A DNA stretch of 36,815 nucleotides. It comes from Zelonia costaricensis (lineage: Eukaryota; Euglenozoa; Kinetoplastea; Trypanosomatida; Trypanosomatidae). Where the stretch lies: contig JASAOO010003293.1 of NCBI GenBank assembly GCA_030849075.1, positions 1 to 36,815 of the forward strand, read 5' to 3'. The notes beneath the pieces are model-generated. The model saw nothing but the letters and a program-made list of their open reading frames with translations, made no database searches and had not been told where the DNA came from. The translations under genes and the position numbers were made by a program. Within the stretch, counting starts at the first letter, position 1. The number at the start of each line of letters is the position of its first letter. Of this stretch, positions 1 to 8,555 are shown one piece after another.

Positions 1-1338
1 TTGTCCAGCACGTGACGTGGAATCAAGTCAAGGAGAACAGGTGCGTGGCACGTCACCGTCGGAAGAGCGGGGTGGGAAACTGTCGCTGTCACAGACGGCG
101 TGTAAGCCGATGTATGGATTTGTGACTGCGTGTGTGCGTGTGTGTGTGTGTGTGTGTGTACACCTGCGCGTGAATAGGAGCGCACGGCAGCTGAACTTCG
201 ACGTGCGAAGTGCAGGCCGTACCCACTTTTAGCTTTTTGCCGCGGAGCTAAGAAACGAAACGCAGCCTCTGTGTGTTGGTCAAGTGCGCAAGTGTTCGTC
301 CTACTTCCTTGTGGTACGACCCAAGTCCGGCGCAGGGCAAGACACGCGTCTCCCACCTAGCGGCACGCAACACACGACACACAAAGCGGTTCTACCCAAG
401 CCTGCAGGTCAGCGCAAGGAAGATGCAAAAATGAAACAAAAAGGGGAGGAGTTGAGTAGTCGAACACCGAACCTCAAAGTGTAGCGGCATGGCTGCGGCC
501 GACTGCACGCGGCGCCCATGACACGGGCAGTCAGGGGTTGAGGCACTGCGCGCAGAAGGGGTGCGCATGGCGTGCCCGACGGCTGCGCGTGGGCACTGCA
601 ATACGAGGCACTGCTGGGATGTGAATGGCGGACTCCCACCACCCGCACATACGCGCACGTCCTGCGCCTCCTCGCTGGCGTGCAGCGTGTCGGTCTCGCT
701 TTAGGGTCGCAGCGCGCTCGTTCGCTCGCTCAGGTGGGCTCTGTTCTGGTGCGCCGCCTTATGGCAGACGCCAGCGCCACGCCCGCCGCACGCGCCGTCG
801 ACGTGCACAGCAGGGCAGAGGGCGATGCAGGAGCCGCACCGACGGGAAACAAGGAGGTCGCGGCGGCGGAGGCGCAGGGCGGCAGACGGGTTGGGCCTCG
901 CCGCCCCCATACCCGCACCGCACCCCAGCCCCTCCGCCGCCGCGCACGCGTGTGTGAGTGAGGGAAACGAAGGCAGGGTTCAGAGACCAAGGAACGTCGT
1001 GGGCACACCACGACGAGAGGCACGAGGGACTGCGGGAGCAAGGCACGCCGGCAGCAGCGCGTGGGAGCGGCGTGGGGGAACGCAGCGGGTGCCACCGCAC
1101 GTGTGCGGGGCGGAGGGAGGGAGGAGGGCACGACGCGGCAACACCACACGGGCGGAGCGGAGAGCGGCGAGCAGGGGGTGGGGGGGCATAGCGTCCGCCT
1201 CACACACCGCAGCCGCCCCTCCGCACACCCCCGTCCCGTGAGCGTTGACCCATGCGCACCGCCGCCTCCCCTCCCCTCCCCAGCGGCCCGGCGTGCCGCC
1301 GGCATGCCCCGCAGCCCGCAGCCACACTACGTGTCCGC
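1..1338. other. Region downstream of chaperonin 10, no gene seen
   Basis: This stretch follows the chaperonin 10 stop codon in the direction of transcription, so at least its right part should be that gene's 3' UTR. It holds a (TG)n tract at 129-159 and, on the RNA strand, three GGGG runs at 1268-1281. A pyrimidine-rich stretch on the minus strand at about 404-455, followed by an AG at 402-403, looks like a trans-splice acceptor. However, no ATG-started frame of useful length follows it before the window edge. The open frames at 400-1300 on both strands are arginine/proline-rich and low-complexity, and I do not regard them as genes. Confidence 0.6.
129..159. repeat. (TG)n microsatellite
   Basis: Nearly pure TG dinucleotide tract with one GCG interruption. 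It lies in non-coding DNA to the left of chaperonin 10. The RNA strand would read (CA)n. Confidence 0.9.
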
Positions 1339-1641
1339 TCAGTTGGACAGCACGCCGAGCAGCATGCTCTCGTCGTACAGGAAGAACTCCTCGCCCTCCA
1401 CCTTCACAGCGGAGCCGCCGTACTCCGGCAGCAGCACCGTGTCGTTCACCTTCACCGTCGGCGTCCAGTCCTTCGACCCCGCCGCAACGGCAACCACCGT
1501 GCCCTCGTTGATCTTCCCCGCAACCTGCTCCGGGATCAGGATGCCCGCCTTCGTCTGCTTCGCCGCCTGCGTGCGCTTCACCAGCACGCGCTGGCCCAGC
1601 GGCTGCAGCTTCTTCAGCGCGGGGGCCGTGAAGCGGAACAT
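1339..1641 (-). CDS. CPN10: Mitochondrial chaperonin 10 (HSP10/GroES)
   Basis: Encodes 100 residues, the usual size for a GroES-type co-chaperonin. The family forms a heptameric lid on HSP60 in the mitochondrial matrix and drives the folding cycle. The N-terminal half carries the mobile loop at about residues 24-37, with hydrophobic contact residues around G33-I34-L35-I36. The roof-hairpin and core motif LPEYGG is at 71-76, and the C-terminal strand FFLYDESMLLGVL is also typical. The first ATG is at 1641. The N-terminus is short and weakly basic, which fits an uncleaved matrix signal as in other CPN10 proteins. It is the last gene transcribed in this window, after CFAP61. Only one copy is visible. 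I recall neighbouring CPN10 copies in Leishmania, so another could lie to the left, outside the window. Identification is firm. Confidence 0.97.
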   Translation of the reverse strand: MFRFTAPALKKLQPLGQRVLVKRTQAAKQTKAGILIPEQVAGKINEGTVVAVAAGSKDWTPTVKVNDTVLLPEYGGSAVKVEGEEFFLYDESMLLGVLSN

Positions 1642-1734
1642 GTCGATGTGCGAGGAGGACGCGGGGTAACGGGATAGCGGTAGGCACGTGATGAAGCGGT
1701 GGTGTGTGCGAGCAAGTAAAGGCAGCAGAAAAAT

Positions 1735-1760
1735 CTGAGTGGCGGAGGGAGTAGCTCTTT
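1735..1760 (-). promoter_or_regulatory. Candidate trans-splice acceptor of CPN10
   Basis: Reading the minus strand, a C/T-rich stretch is followed by CAG with the AG at 1736-1735. No other AG occurs between it and the ATG at 1641, which would give a 5' UTR of about 93 nt. The tract is short, so this is moderate evidence. Confidence 0.4.
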
Positions 1761-2282
1761 AACGTGGCAATAGCGGGGAGGGATGCGTGCACCGGCATTG
1801 GTGGAGGTCGAGCGCACGCGGAGCCAATAGATGAGAATGCAAGAGGTAGAGGTGAGGGTGTAGTGCGAAGAGGTCAAGTTGAAGGGGTGGTTGTGCTCCT
1901 CGAGCGCGCAACGCGTCGATCTGGTGAGCTCCTCTCTTCCCCTCGCTGCACTTATAGAGCGAGGCGGCTTTCATCGTGCGAGACGGGGCTCGGACCTCTG
2001 GCGCGTGGTGTGCTCAGAAAGAAGTCGCGAGGAGGAGCGAGGCAGAACGTACTCCTCGTGGTCGGGTGCCGTGGCGAGCGGAGAAGGAAGGAGAGGAGGT
2101 TGCGCTGCGGGGCACGCCTGTGGAAGAGCGGCGGTGAGGTTCACACGAACGCTGCACGACGTCCTCGTGCTTCGCTGCGGACGGATGGTGTTGTCCTTCT
2201 TCTGTTCCCTGGTGTACGTGTCGTGGCAACGTCACTGCGACACTGTGGAGGTCGGGCTCTGCTGCGCCGCTTGCTGCCGCGA

Positions 2283-2294
2283 GGGGGGGGGGGG
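2283..2294. repeat. G12 homopolymer
   Basis: Twelve consecutive G on the plus strand (C12 in the RNA) in the intergenic region, about 650 nt before the CPN10 start. Confidence 0.9.
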
Positions 2295-2539
2295 CTTTCG
2301 AGTGTGAGGCGGCTGGGCTGCACCCCTGCCCTCTTAAACCATCCGTGCTGCAACAGTTGGAGCTTCAAGGTTGCAGTCGCAGCTGACCGCAGCGATCGTG
2401 CGGAAATCTGAGGAGGAGAAGCGGGAGGAGTGCGGCGGCTGCGCAGTCGAGATGAAAAGGGGGGCGCGCAGAAGGCAAAGCGACGCGATTGCGCCAGGAC
2501 TGAAACATGTGGCTACGTGTACATAATCAACTCAGCATC

Positions 2540-2578
2540 AACACACATACACACACAAACACACACGCACAACAACAC
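2540..2578. repeat. Imperfect CA-rich tract
   Basis: CA dinucleotides interrupted by T, A and G in non-coding DNA. The RNA strand would be UG-rich. Confidence 0.8.
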
Positions 2579-2920
2579 GTCAGAGAGACACCGGCGAACG
2601 CTCAGCAGCGGACGCATCAACGCGGGGACGACTCGATGGCTGGGTGTGTGTCGATGCTAGCGAGACGGCAGGCGAAACAGGAGAAAAAAACGAAGGAGGG
2701 AGCGCGAGTCGCGGGCACGAGAGGCTGACGACACTACTGTACATGCGGTACGCGAAGAAGGTGCGGACAATGGCGGAATGCCACTCCGCCAGCGCAAGAG
2801 AGAGAGAGGGGAGGAAACCCAAGACGCGCGGGTGCGCCCTTCCACGCACTGCAGCAGACCCACACACACGCACACAGCCCCCCCCCCCAATCACGCCGTC
2901 ACAAGGACTTCAGCGTCGCG

Positions 2921-5900
2921 CTAGGCAACAAGGCGCTGCTGCGCGGCCATCTGCTTCTCAATGCTCGGCAGGTACATCTCTTGCGGTCGCGTGTCCTTCG
3001 TCTCGTGTAGGTACTGGAGCAGCGCAAGCTGCACCCGGTAGCGGAACGCGCGCTTGGCGTCCGTCAGCTCAGCCACGCGAATGGCCGAGTCCGCGGGGGT
3101 CAGCGTCCCGGCGGCCTGCTGCGTGGCGAGAACACGCTCCCGCACCAGCGCCACCTCCTCGGCGGCTTGCAGATCGCGCTGCAGCCGCGCAAAGAACCGC
3201 GCAAAGCGGTCTGTCAGCAGCGGCTGTAGCGTGGGCAGGCGGAGGTAGTTGATGAGGTCGAACTGCTCGTTGCGCAGCGGCACCGTCAGCACGCCGGCGG
3301 GGGGCGTTCGTGCACCGGCCGGGGCGATGCTCGTGCCGGCGGCCTCGCCGTGGCGGTACTGCAGGTGGAAGAGCGACTCGGGTAGTCCAATGAGGGCGCG
3401 GTAGTTGTGCACCTCCGGTGCGCCGTTGCCTAGGTAGACGGCGCCGTCGATGGTGCGGTGCTGCGTGTGCACGTAGAGCGCCATCATCTCCCGCGGCATG
3501 ACGCCGCCGCTGCCCGACGCGGTGGTGTCGCGGTGGCCAGAGAAGGTGCTCGCCGGGTGCACCTCGTCCAGCGGCACGCTCAGCATGTCCGTGGCGCTGA
3601 AGGCGAGGATGACGCAGCGTGCCGCATCGAAGGCGGCGGCCCCGCAGACGCTGCTGGCGTACAGGTACCCGCGCGGCAGCCGCACCCTCTGCGACACGGG
3701 GGACGTGTAGGCCGGCAGCGTCGGGCGGTTCTTCCCGAACACCGGCGCGGAGTCGGCGGAGATGGACGGCAAAGACGCCCCCAGCGCGGCGGAGCTGCCC
3801 CGACGCTGACTCGCAGTGACGTTCATGGCATCCCCGGTGCTGGCCTGCACCTCGGCGGTGTTGGCGAGGCGCCCGAGGAACTCCCGCACCCCGAGGCGCG
3901 CGAGGAGGACCCAAGCCACGTCGCGCCCGACGTCACGCGGGTTGAAGGTCTCGAAGGCCTCTGTGGCGCCGTAGCGCCGCGTGAACATCGCCACCGGGCC
4001 GGCCGCCAGCACGTTGGGCTGGCTCGTCTCGTACGCGCTGCCCACGATGACGCGGCCGTCGAACACGATGGACCGCTTCGCCAGCGCCGTGAGCACGCTG
4101 CGGTCGATCTCCTTCTCCTCGAGGCAGACGATCTGCGAGCAGGGCAGCTCGACGGAGTCGCCGGCCTTGCGCTCGAAGGAGAGGGAGGCGAGCAGCACGG
4201 AGGTGAGCGTGTCTTCGTCGAACTCGAGCCGCGACACGCCGTAGCCGTCCAGCACCGTCACACCAAGTGCCCGGAAGAGGGCGAAGACGGCCTCGCCGCA
4301 GCTCTTGTCGGCGAAGGGCGACGGCTCTGCGCTGGGCCGGCAGAGCACGAGCCGCTGCGCCGGGAAGCCAAGCGACACCATGGTCGACAGCGCAGCGACC
4401 GCGTCGAGGCCGGAGCCGTAGACGACGACGTTGGCGATGGAGCCGCTCGACGTCTGGCTCATCTCTGATAGGGCGTGGCGCAGGCGGTCCTCGGCGACCT
4501 CGCCTGAGAGCGCGAGGACGCCGCCGCGGGCGCCGCGGGCCTCCTGCTGCTGCAGCGCGCGGATCGGCGGCGGCACAATGAACTGGCGGCCCGTGGCCAG
4601 CAGCAGCTGATCGTACGGCTCGTACGTGCTGTTCTCGAGGTGAATGAACTTCATCGCGGTGTCGATGTCGACCAGCGTGCCCTGCACGACGCGAATCGCA
4701 TTGGCGCCGATGGTGAAGGCCGGTGGGTTCGCGAGTCCGTCGCCGAGCCGCAGCCGCACGTACTCGCGCTCGAGCAGCTCCATCCCGTCTGCGCCCCACT
4801 GCCGCTTCGGCTGCTGGTTGGGATGCAGCGGGACGCCGTCGGTCGCGACCACGGTGAGGTTGAGGTAGTCGAGGTACGGGACCGCGAGCAGCTCATACAG
4901 CATGCACAGCGCCGTCGCGCTGGCCCCGACGATCACGACGCGGGCGTGCACCCGCACCCGCTCGTCGCCCAGGAAGCGGCGCGACGTGAAGAAGAGCGAG
5001 CTGAGTGCCAGGCCTGCCTGCGCGGCGTCGGTCTTGGACGCGGTCAAGGCCTCGGCACCGGCGCGGCCGGCCAGGGCCTGAGAGACGTCGTTGACCTCGG
5101 GCATGTTGGCGATGGTGAAGGGCAGACTCGCGCGCGCGCCGTCGCCGCGCGTTGGGTGCCTGGCCTCCGCGGCAGCATTCGCGGCGGCCGCAGCTGCAGT
5201 GGCCGATACCTCGACCACGCGCCGCGGTGGGGCGAAGGTGAGGGCGGCGACGGCTGTCTGGCAAAGCGCCGCGTCGGTGCTGGTGAGCGTGAGCAGCAGC
5301 TCCGTCTGCGTCTGCCGTAGCACCTCGCGCAAGAAGAACTTGAGGTGGTGCCGGAACACGGGCCGGATGTAGGCGAAGCGGACCACCATGCCGGGCAACT
5401 CGGTCGAGCGGTACAGCAGCGGCCCGTCCTCGGCGGAGAGCGCGATGTCGGTCGCCGCGTAGTCGTGCCCGTGCGCGGCGTTGAAGCTGAGAAAGCGGTC
5501 AAGATCGTAGTTGGCGCGCAGCGCGTACATCTCGCTGACTGCCAGCGGCTGCACCGAGATGATGCCCACCACCATCGTCGCGGACAAGACGCTGGCGGCG
5601 CCAGCAGCGGAGTGCGCGCCCCACGTCAGCGCGAACACCAACGGGGCCCGCGTGGGTGGGGCCGCCGCCGTCGCCGCGCCTGCAGCCGCGCCATCGGCGG
5701 TCGGCGTCCCCGGCACGGACGGCGGGTTGAGGTCCTCGTGCAGGGCGGCGAGCAGCTCGAGGCTGGTGCCCGGCAGGCCGGGGATGACGCCACTTAGCGT
5801 GTTGCGGCCCTGCTGCTGGTGCATCACCGCATGCACGCCGGTGCCGGCGGGGCGACTGTTTCGAGCCGACGGTGCCTGCGACGTGGGTGCGGGCGGCGCG

Positions 5901-7345
5901 TACTGGCTGAGCACCTTGCTGCGCAGCAGCGTGCTGCGCGGGTCGCTGAGGAGCTCGACGCGGGCCTGCACGCCGTAGTCCATCTCCATCGAGACCCGCG
6001 GGCACACCCAGAGCGCGTCCGGGGCCGGCACCACCTCGCCACGGGCGTTGTGCGGCTGGTAGCGGCGCAGCGGCATGTACTGGAAGCGCTCGAGCACCAT
6101 CGGCTCCGGCGCCGGCAGGGTGTGCGGCAGCCGCAGCGTCGCGTAGTCGCATGTTGGGAACTGTTGGAAGAGGAAGGGCAGCAGCTGGTACGCGCTGTGG
6201 TCGAAGGCGGGGTTGAAGTAGAGGAAGAAGATGCTGAACGTGCACGCGTGCGTCCCGTCCGCGGGCGCCTCGGCGCCCGAGGCGTCGGCGCTGACGCGCC
6301 GCAGCCGGTCGAAGGCGTCGAGGTTGTACTGCCGCGTCAAGTGCACCTGCTCCTCGGCGGTGAGCTGCCGCACGCACGCAACGCCGACCACCTCGTGTGT
6401 GATGGTATCCTCTGCCACCACGACCTTGTTGTACGTGTCCTGGTCCTGCAGGATCTCCTCCAGGAAGAAGTGCGGGGGCAGCTCCGTAATCACGCCCGTG
6501 CCGCCGGCGACGAGCAGCGCCACAGTGTCGTCGTAGTCCTCCACGCGGCCGAGGCGCACCGTCAGCGGCGGCAGCACCTTCGCGCGTGGCACGTGCAGCA
6601 GCGTCTGCCGCGCCTTCATGGTGGGCGAGTCGACGCTCGTGGGCAGCGGAGCGACGTCCTGCGCGGAGAGCTCCACGACGCCGCGGATCTGCTTCAGACA
6701 CGGGAAGCTGCCGCCGGGTGAGACGAAGAGGTGCTCCACCCCGCTCAGCGTCCCGAACGCGACGCGCAGCAGGTCGAGCGTCATCTCGGCTGATGTGTAC
6801 GGCTCAGCAGGGCCCTGCGTGGCCTCTGCGGCAGCATGGACACCGCGGAAGGCCTCGCTGGGGGGTGCGACGAGCATGCGCAGCCACAAGCTGTTCTCCA
6901 GGCTGGCCCCCGCGACGGCGTCGTACATGCCCTCCGTGAAGATGCCCGTGCGCTCCAGCGGCGTGTCCTGCGCGTCGCCGCTGACGCCGCCGCCGCCGCC
7001 GCTGTGGAAGGCCCCCGGCCGCGTCCCTCGCCGCGCCGTCGGGGCCTCGTCGCTCAGGATGAGGATTCCGAGCACCTGCTCGTCCGCCGCGTTCCCCGGA
7101 GACGCAGCGCTGCCGTCGCCGCCCTCGCACTCCGCCACGCCAATCGCCGTGACGCTGAGGTACGCTGTCTGGATCAGGGCCGCGAAGTCGCGCGCGGTGC
7201 CGATGCCAAAGACGCTGGGAGTCGGGATGCCGTCCGGCATGGCGTCGCCGAGCTGCATGAGCCGCTCGAGCTGCATCACATCGCGTGGCTGGCTGCGGCG
7301 GTACTGCACGCATGGCAGATCGCCCTGCAGCGCCATGGTAGGCAT
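2921..7345 (-). CDS. CFAP61: Cilia- and flagella-associated protein 61 (CFAP61)
   Basis: Encodes 1474 residues from the first ATG at 7345; the in-frame codon just upstream is GTG. CFAP61 belongs to the calmodulin- and spoke-associated complex at the base of radial spokes in the axoneme. Three acetyltransferase-like blocks are suggested in the N-terminal half: about 1-240, 260-440 and 560-760. Around 382-423 is the family-typical block with FNPAFDHSAYQLLPFLF and a following LPHTLP. The C-terminal half resembles a pyridine-nucleotide oxidoreductase. A first Rossmann strand near 800-835 has the degraded glycine motif VGASATA. A second near 970-990 has YGSGLDA. A flavoprotein-like TSQPNVLAAGP lies near 1110, with the usual final Asp replaced by Pro. 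An Ala/Arg-rich insert lies near 710-770. A 24-nt 5' UTR is predicted. Family assignment rests on domain order and recalled motifs. Confidence 0.88.
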   Translation of the reverse strand: MPTMALQGDLPCVQYRRSQPRDVMQLERLMQLGDAMPDGIPTPSVFGIGTARDFAALIQTAYLSVTAIGVAECEGGDGSAASPGNAADEQVLGILILSDEAPTARRGTRPGAFHSGGGGGVSGDAQDTPLERTGIFTEGMYDAVAGASLENSLWLRMLVAPPSEAFRGVHAAAEATQGPAEPYTSAEMTLDLLRVAFGTLSGVEHLFVSPGGSFPCLKQIRGVVELSAQDVAPLPTSVDSPTMKARQTLLHVPRAKVLPPLTVRLGRVEDYDDTVALLVAGGTGVITELPPHFFLEEILQDQDTYNKVVVAEDTITHEVVGVACVRQLTAEEQVHLTRQYNLDAFDRLRRVSADASGAEAPADGTHACTFSIFFLYFNPAFDHSAYQLLPFLFQQFPTCDYATLRLPHTLPAPEPMVLERFQYMPLRRYQPHNARGEVVPAPDALWVCPRVSMEMDYGVQARVELLSDPRSTLLRSKVLSQYAPPAPTSQAPSARNSRPAGTGVHAVMHQQQGRNTLSGVIPGLPGTSLELLAALHEDLNPPSVPGTPTADGAAAGAATAAAPPTRAPLVFALTWGAHSAAGAASVLSATMVVGIISVQPLAVSEMYALRANYDLDRFLSFNAAHGHDYAATDIALSAEDGPLLYRSTELPGMVVRFAYIRPVFRHHLKFFLREVLRQTQTELLLTLTSTDAALCQTAVAALTFAPPRRVVEVSATAAAAAANAAAEARHPTRGDGARASLPFTIANMPEVNDVSQALAGRAGAEALTASKTDAAQAGLALSSLFFTSRRFLGDERVRVHARVVIVGASATALCMLYELLAVPYLDYLNLTVVATDGVPLHPNQQPKRQWGADGMELLEREYVRLRLGDGLANPPAFTIGANAIRVVQGTLVDIDTAMKFIHLENSTYEPYDQLLLATGRQFIVPPPIRALQQQEARGARGGVLALSGEVAEDRLRHALSEMSQTSSGSIANVVVYGSGLDAVAALSTMVSLGFPAQRLVLCRPSAEPSPFADKSCGEAVFALFRALGVTVLDGYGVSRLEFDEDTLTSVLLASLSFERKAGDSVELPCSQIVCLEEKEIDRSVLTALAKRSIVFDGRVIVGSAYETSQPNVLAAGPVAMFTRRYGATEAFETFNPRDVGRDVAWVLLARLGVREFLGRLANTAEVQASTGDAMNVTASQRRGSSAALGASLPSISADSAPVFGKNRPTLPAYTSPVSQRVRLPRGYLYASSVCGAAAFDAARCVILAFSATDMLSVPLDEVHPASTFSGHRDTTASGSGGVMPREMMALYVHTQHRTIDGAVYLGNGAPEVHNYRALIGLPESLFHLQYRHGEAAGTSIAPAGARTPPAGVLTVPLRNEQFDLINYLRLPTLQPLLTDRFARFFARLQRDLQAAEEVALVRERVLATQQAAGTLTPADSAIRVAELTDAKRAFRYRVQLALLQYLHETKDTRPQEMYLPSIEKQMAAQQRLVA

Positions 7346-7369
7346 CACGTCGGAGAGAGGCGCCCCCCG

Positions 7370-7392
7370 CTAAAAACAGAAAAGTGAAGTAC
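7370..7392 (-). promoter_or_regulatory. Candidate trans-splice acceptor of CFAP61
   Basis: On the minus strand a T-rich stretch (ACTTTTCTGTTTTTAG) ends in an AG at 7371-7370. The next in-frame ATG is 24 nt further on, at 7345. Confidence 0.55.
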
Positions 7393-7410
7393 TCTGCCAG
7401 CGGCTTATCT

Positions 7411-7429
7411 GTGTGTGTGTGTGTGTGTG
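7411..7429. repeat. (TG)n microsatellite
   Basis: Pure GT dinucleotide tract immediately upstream of the CFAP61 acceptor. The RNA strand would read (CA)n. Confidence 0.9.
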
Positions 7430-7704
7430 CCGAGAGGGAAGTGGGGCAGGTTTCTACGTGGATCTGTTGGGTGATTGTTGCCGCCGCGGCCGGGGACGGC
7501 CCGCGCACACACACAGGAAAGGGGGTGAGGGCTCCCGACGCGCGCTGCGAGGGGGGGGGGCAAAGCAAGCTGTGGCCAGACGGGTGGGAAGAGTGCGCAG
7601 GAGCACAGGCTCGCACGAGGTCGTCAGTGCGAAACAGAGCTGCTGGGCGAAGGTGGGGGAGGGGGGTGAAAGCACGTTGTAGAGGGAGGAGAAGATGACG
7701 AGTG

Positions 7705-7730
7705 TGGGGAGGGGAGGGAAGGGGGGGGGG
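7705..7730. repeat. Plus-strand G-rich run with quadruplex motif
   Basis: Four or more G-runs (GGGG, GGGG, GGG, then G10) separated by one or two A. This is a G-quadruplex-type motif on the DNA strand opposite to the RNA sequence. Confidence 0.75.
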
Positions 7731-8332
7731 CAGAGAGAGCGGGAGTGGGTGCGCATGTGCGGCATCGATGCGGCGAGAAACCACAAAACCCACGTGAGCG
7801 TTCCCGCAGCGAATGTGCAGAAAGCGACGCGCCGGCAGCGCGGCCCGGCAAGCAACGCGGCAGTCGCCCACCAGCCACGGCCCCACACAACAGAGGCGGC
7901 TCACGAGCGACGCGCTTCGCGTCATCGGCTACGGTAATGTGCGGTCCCCATGCCCCCCCCCTTAAGGGTGAGGCCGGTGAGGTCGATCTGCACGTTGAGT
8001 GACGGAGCGATGGCCGCATAACGGTGTCGCCGCAGTCGGGGGGCGATGTCGCAGGTCTGTCTGGCCCGATGCGTTTTGTCATGTGCTTGATTGTTTGTTC
8101 TTGTTGCTTATTTGTGTGCATCCTCCAACACCGTGCACAACCACGCACGCGCAGCCACGTGTGTCACACGCTTTCCTTCCACCAGCGAGGTAGCGTGAGC
8201 CACGAGGAGGGCGGAGCGAGGAAAGACCGACGGGGCAATAGGAACGTGGAACGGCGCCTGCCGTGTTGAAGCCCACACGAGCGCACGTCCCACATACACA
8301 CACGCATGCACACATACACGCGCGTAACGAGC

Positions 8333-8367
8333 GAGAAGGTTGAAGAGAGAAGGTTGAAGAGAGAAGG
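8333..8367. repeat. 14-nt tandem repeat, 2.5 copies
   Basis: The unit GAGAAGGTTGAAGA occurs at 8333-8346 and 8347-8360, with a partial copy at 8361-8367. It lies in the expected PDI 3' UTR, about 190 nt after the stop codon. Confidence 0.9.
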
Positions 8368-8419
8368 ACGAGGAGTGCGAGGACGGACATGCAGTGCGGC
8401 AGACGCAAGCTCCACGCGT

Positions 8420-8437
8420 CCCCTCCCCCCCTCCCCC
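8420..8437 (-). other. G-rich element downstream of PDI stop
   Basis: The RNA strand reads G5-A-G7-A-G4 starting 119 nt after the PDI stop codon. The G7 run can supply two triplets, so a four-run quadruplex is possible. No function is known from sequence alone. Confidence 0.6.
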
Positions 8438-8555
8438 ACGCTCCACCTTAACCTCTTCTTCATCATCTCCCCCGTCTGGATCGTGTACCAGTTAAGGGTA
8501 CGCAGACACGCCCGGCACCGCGCAGCTGCAGCCAAACTGCCGTGACGGCGGTCGA

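Larger units (their letters stand above)
1642..2920. other. Intergenic region CFAP61 to CPN10
   Basis: No convincing gene. It should contain the CFAP61 3' UTR and the CPN10 5' UTR. It holds a C11 run at 2878-2888 (G11 in RNA, 33 nt after the CFAP61 stop), an imperfect CA tract at 2540-2578, a G12 run at 2283-2294 and the putative CPN10 acceptor near 1735. Frames of 60-215 codons here are low-complexity. Confidence 0.6.
7346..8555. other. Intergenic region PDI to CFAP61
   Basis: No gene seen. In transcription order it contains a C-rich block at 8420-8437 (G-runs in RNA), a 14-nt tandem repeat at 8333-8367, CA-rich DNA at 8291-8325, two plus-strand G10 runs (7721-7730 and 7551-7560), a (TG)n tract at 7411-7429 and the CFAP61 acceptor at 7370-7371. 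Open frames here are low-complexity. Confidence 0.65.

Noticed and set aside
404..455. Pyrimidine tract with AG suggesting another gene at the left end
   Set aside because: No coding frame of useful length follows before the window edge, so the gene, if any, is outside. Pyrimidine tracts are common by chance in this DNA.
572..961. 129-codon plus-strand frame in the left flank
   Set aside because: Ala/Arg-rich low-complexity without a recognisable domain, on the strand opposite to all supported genes. Other frames here are equally open because of GC content.
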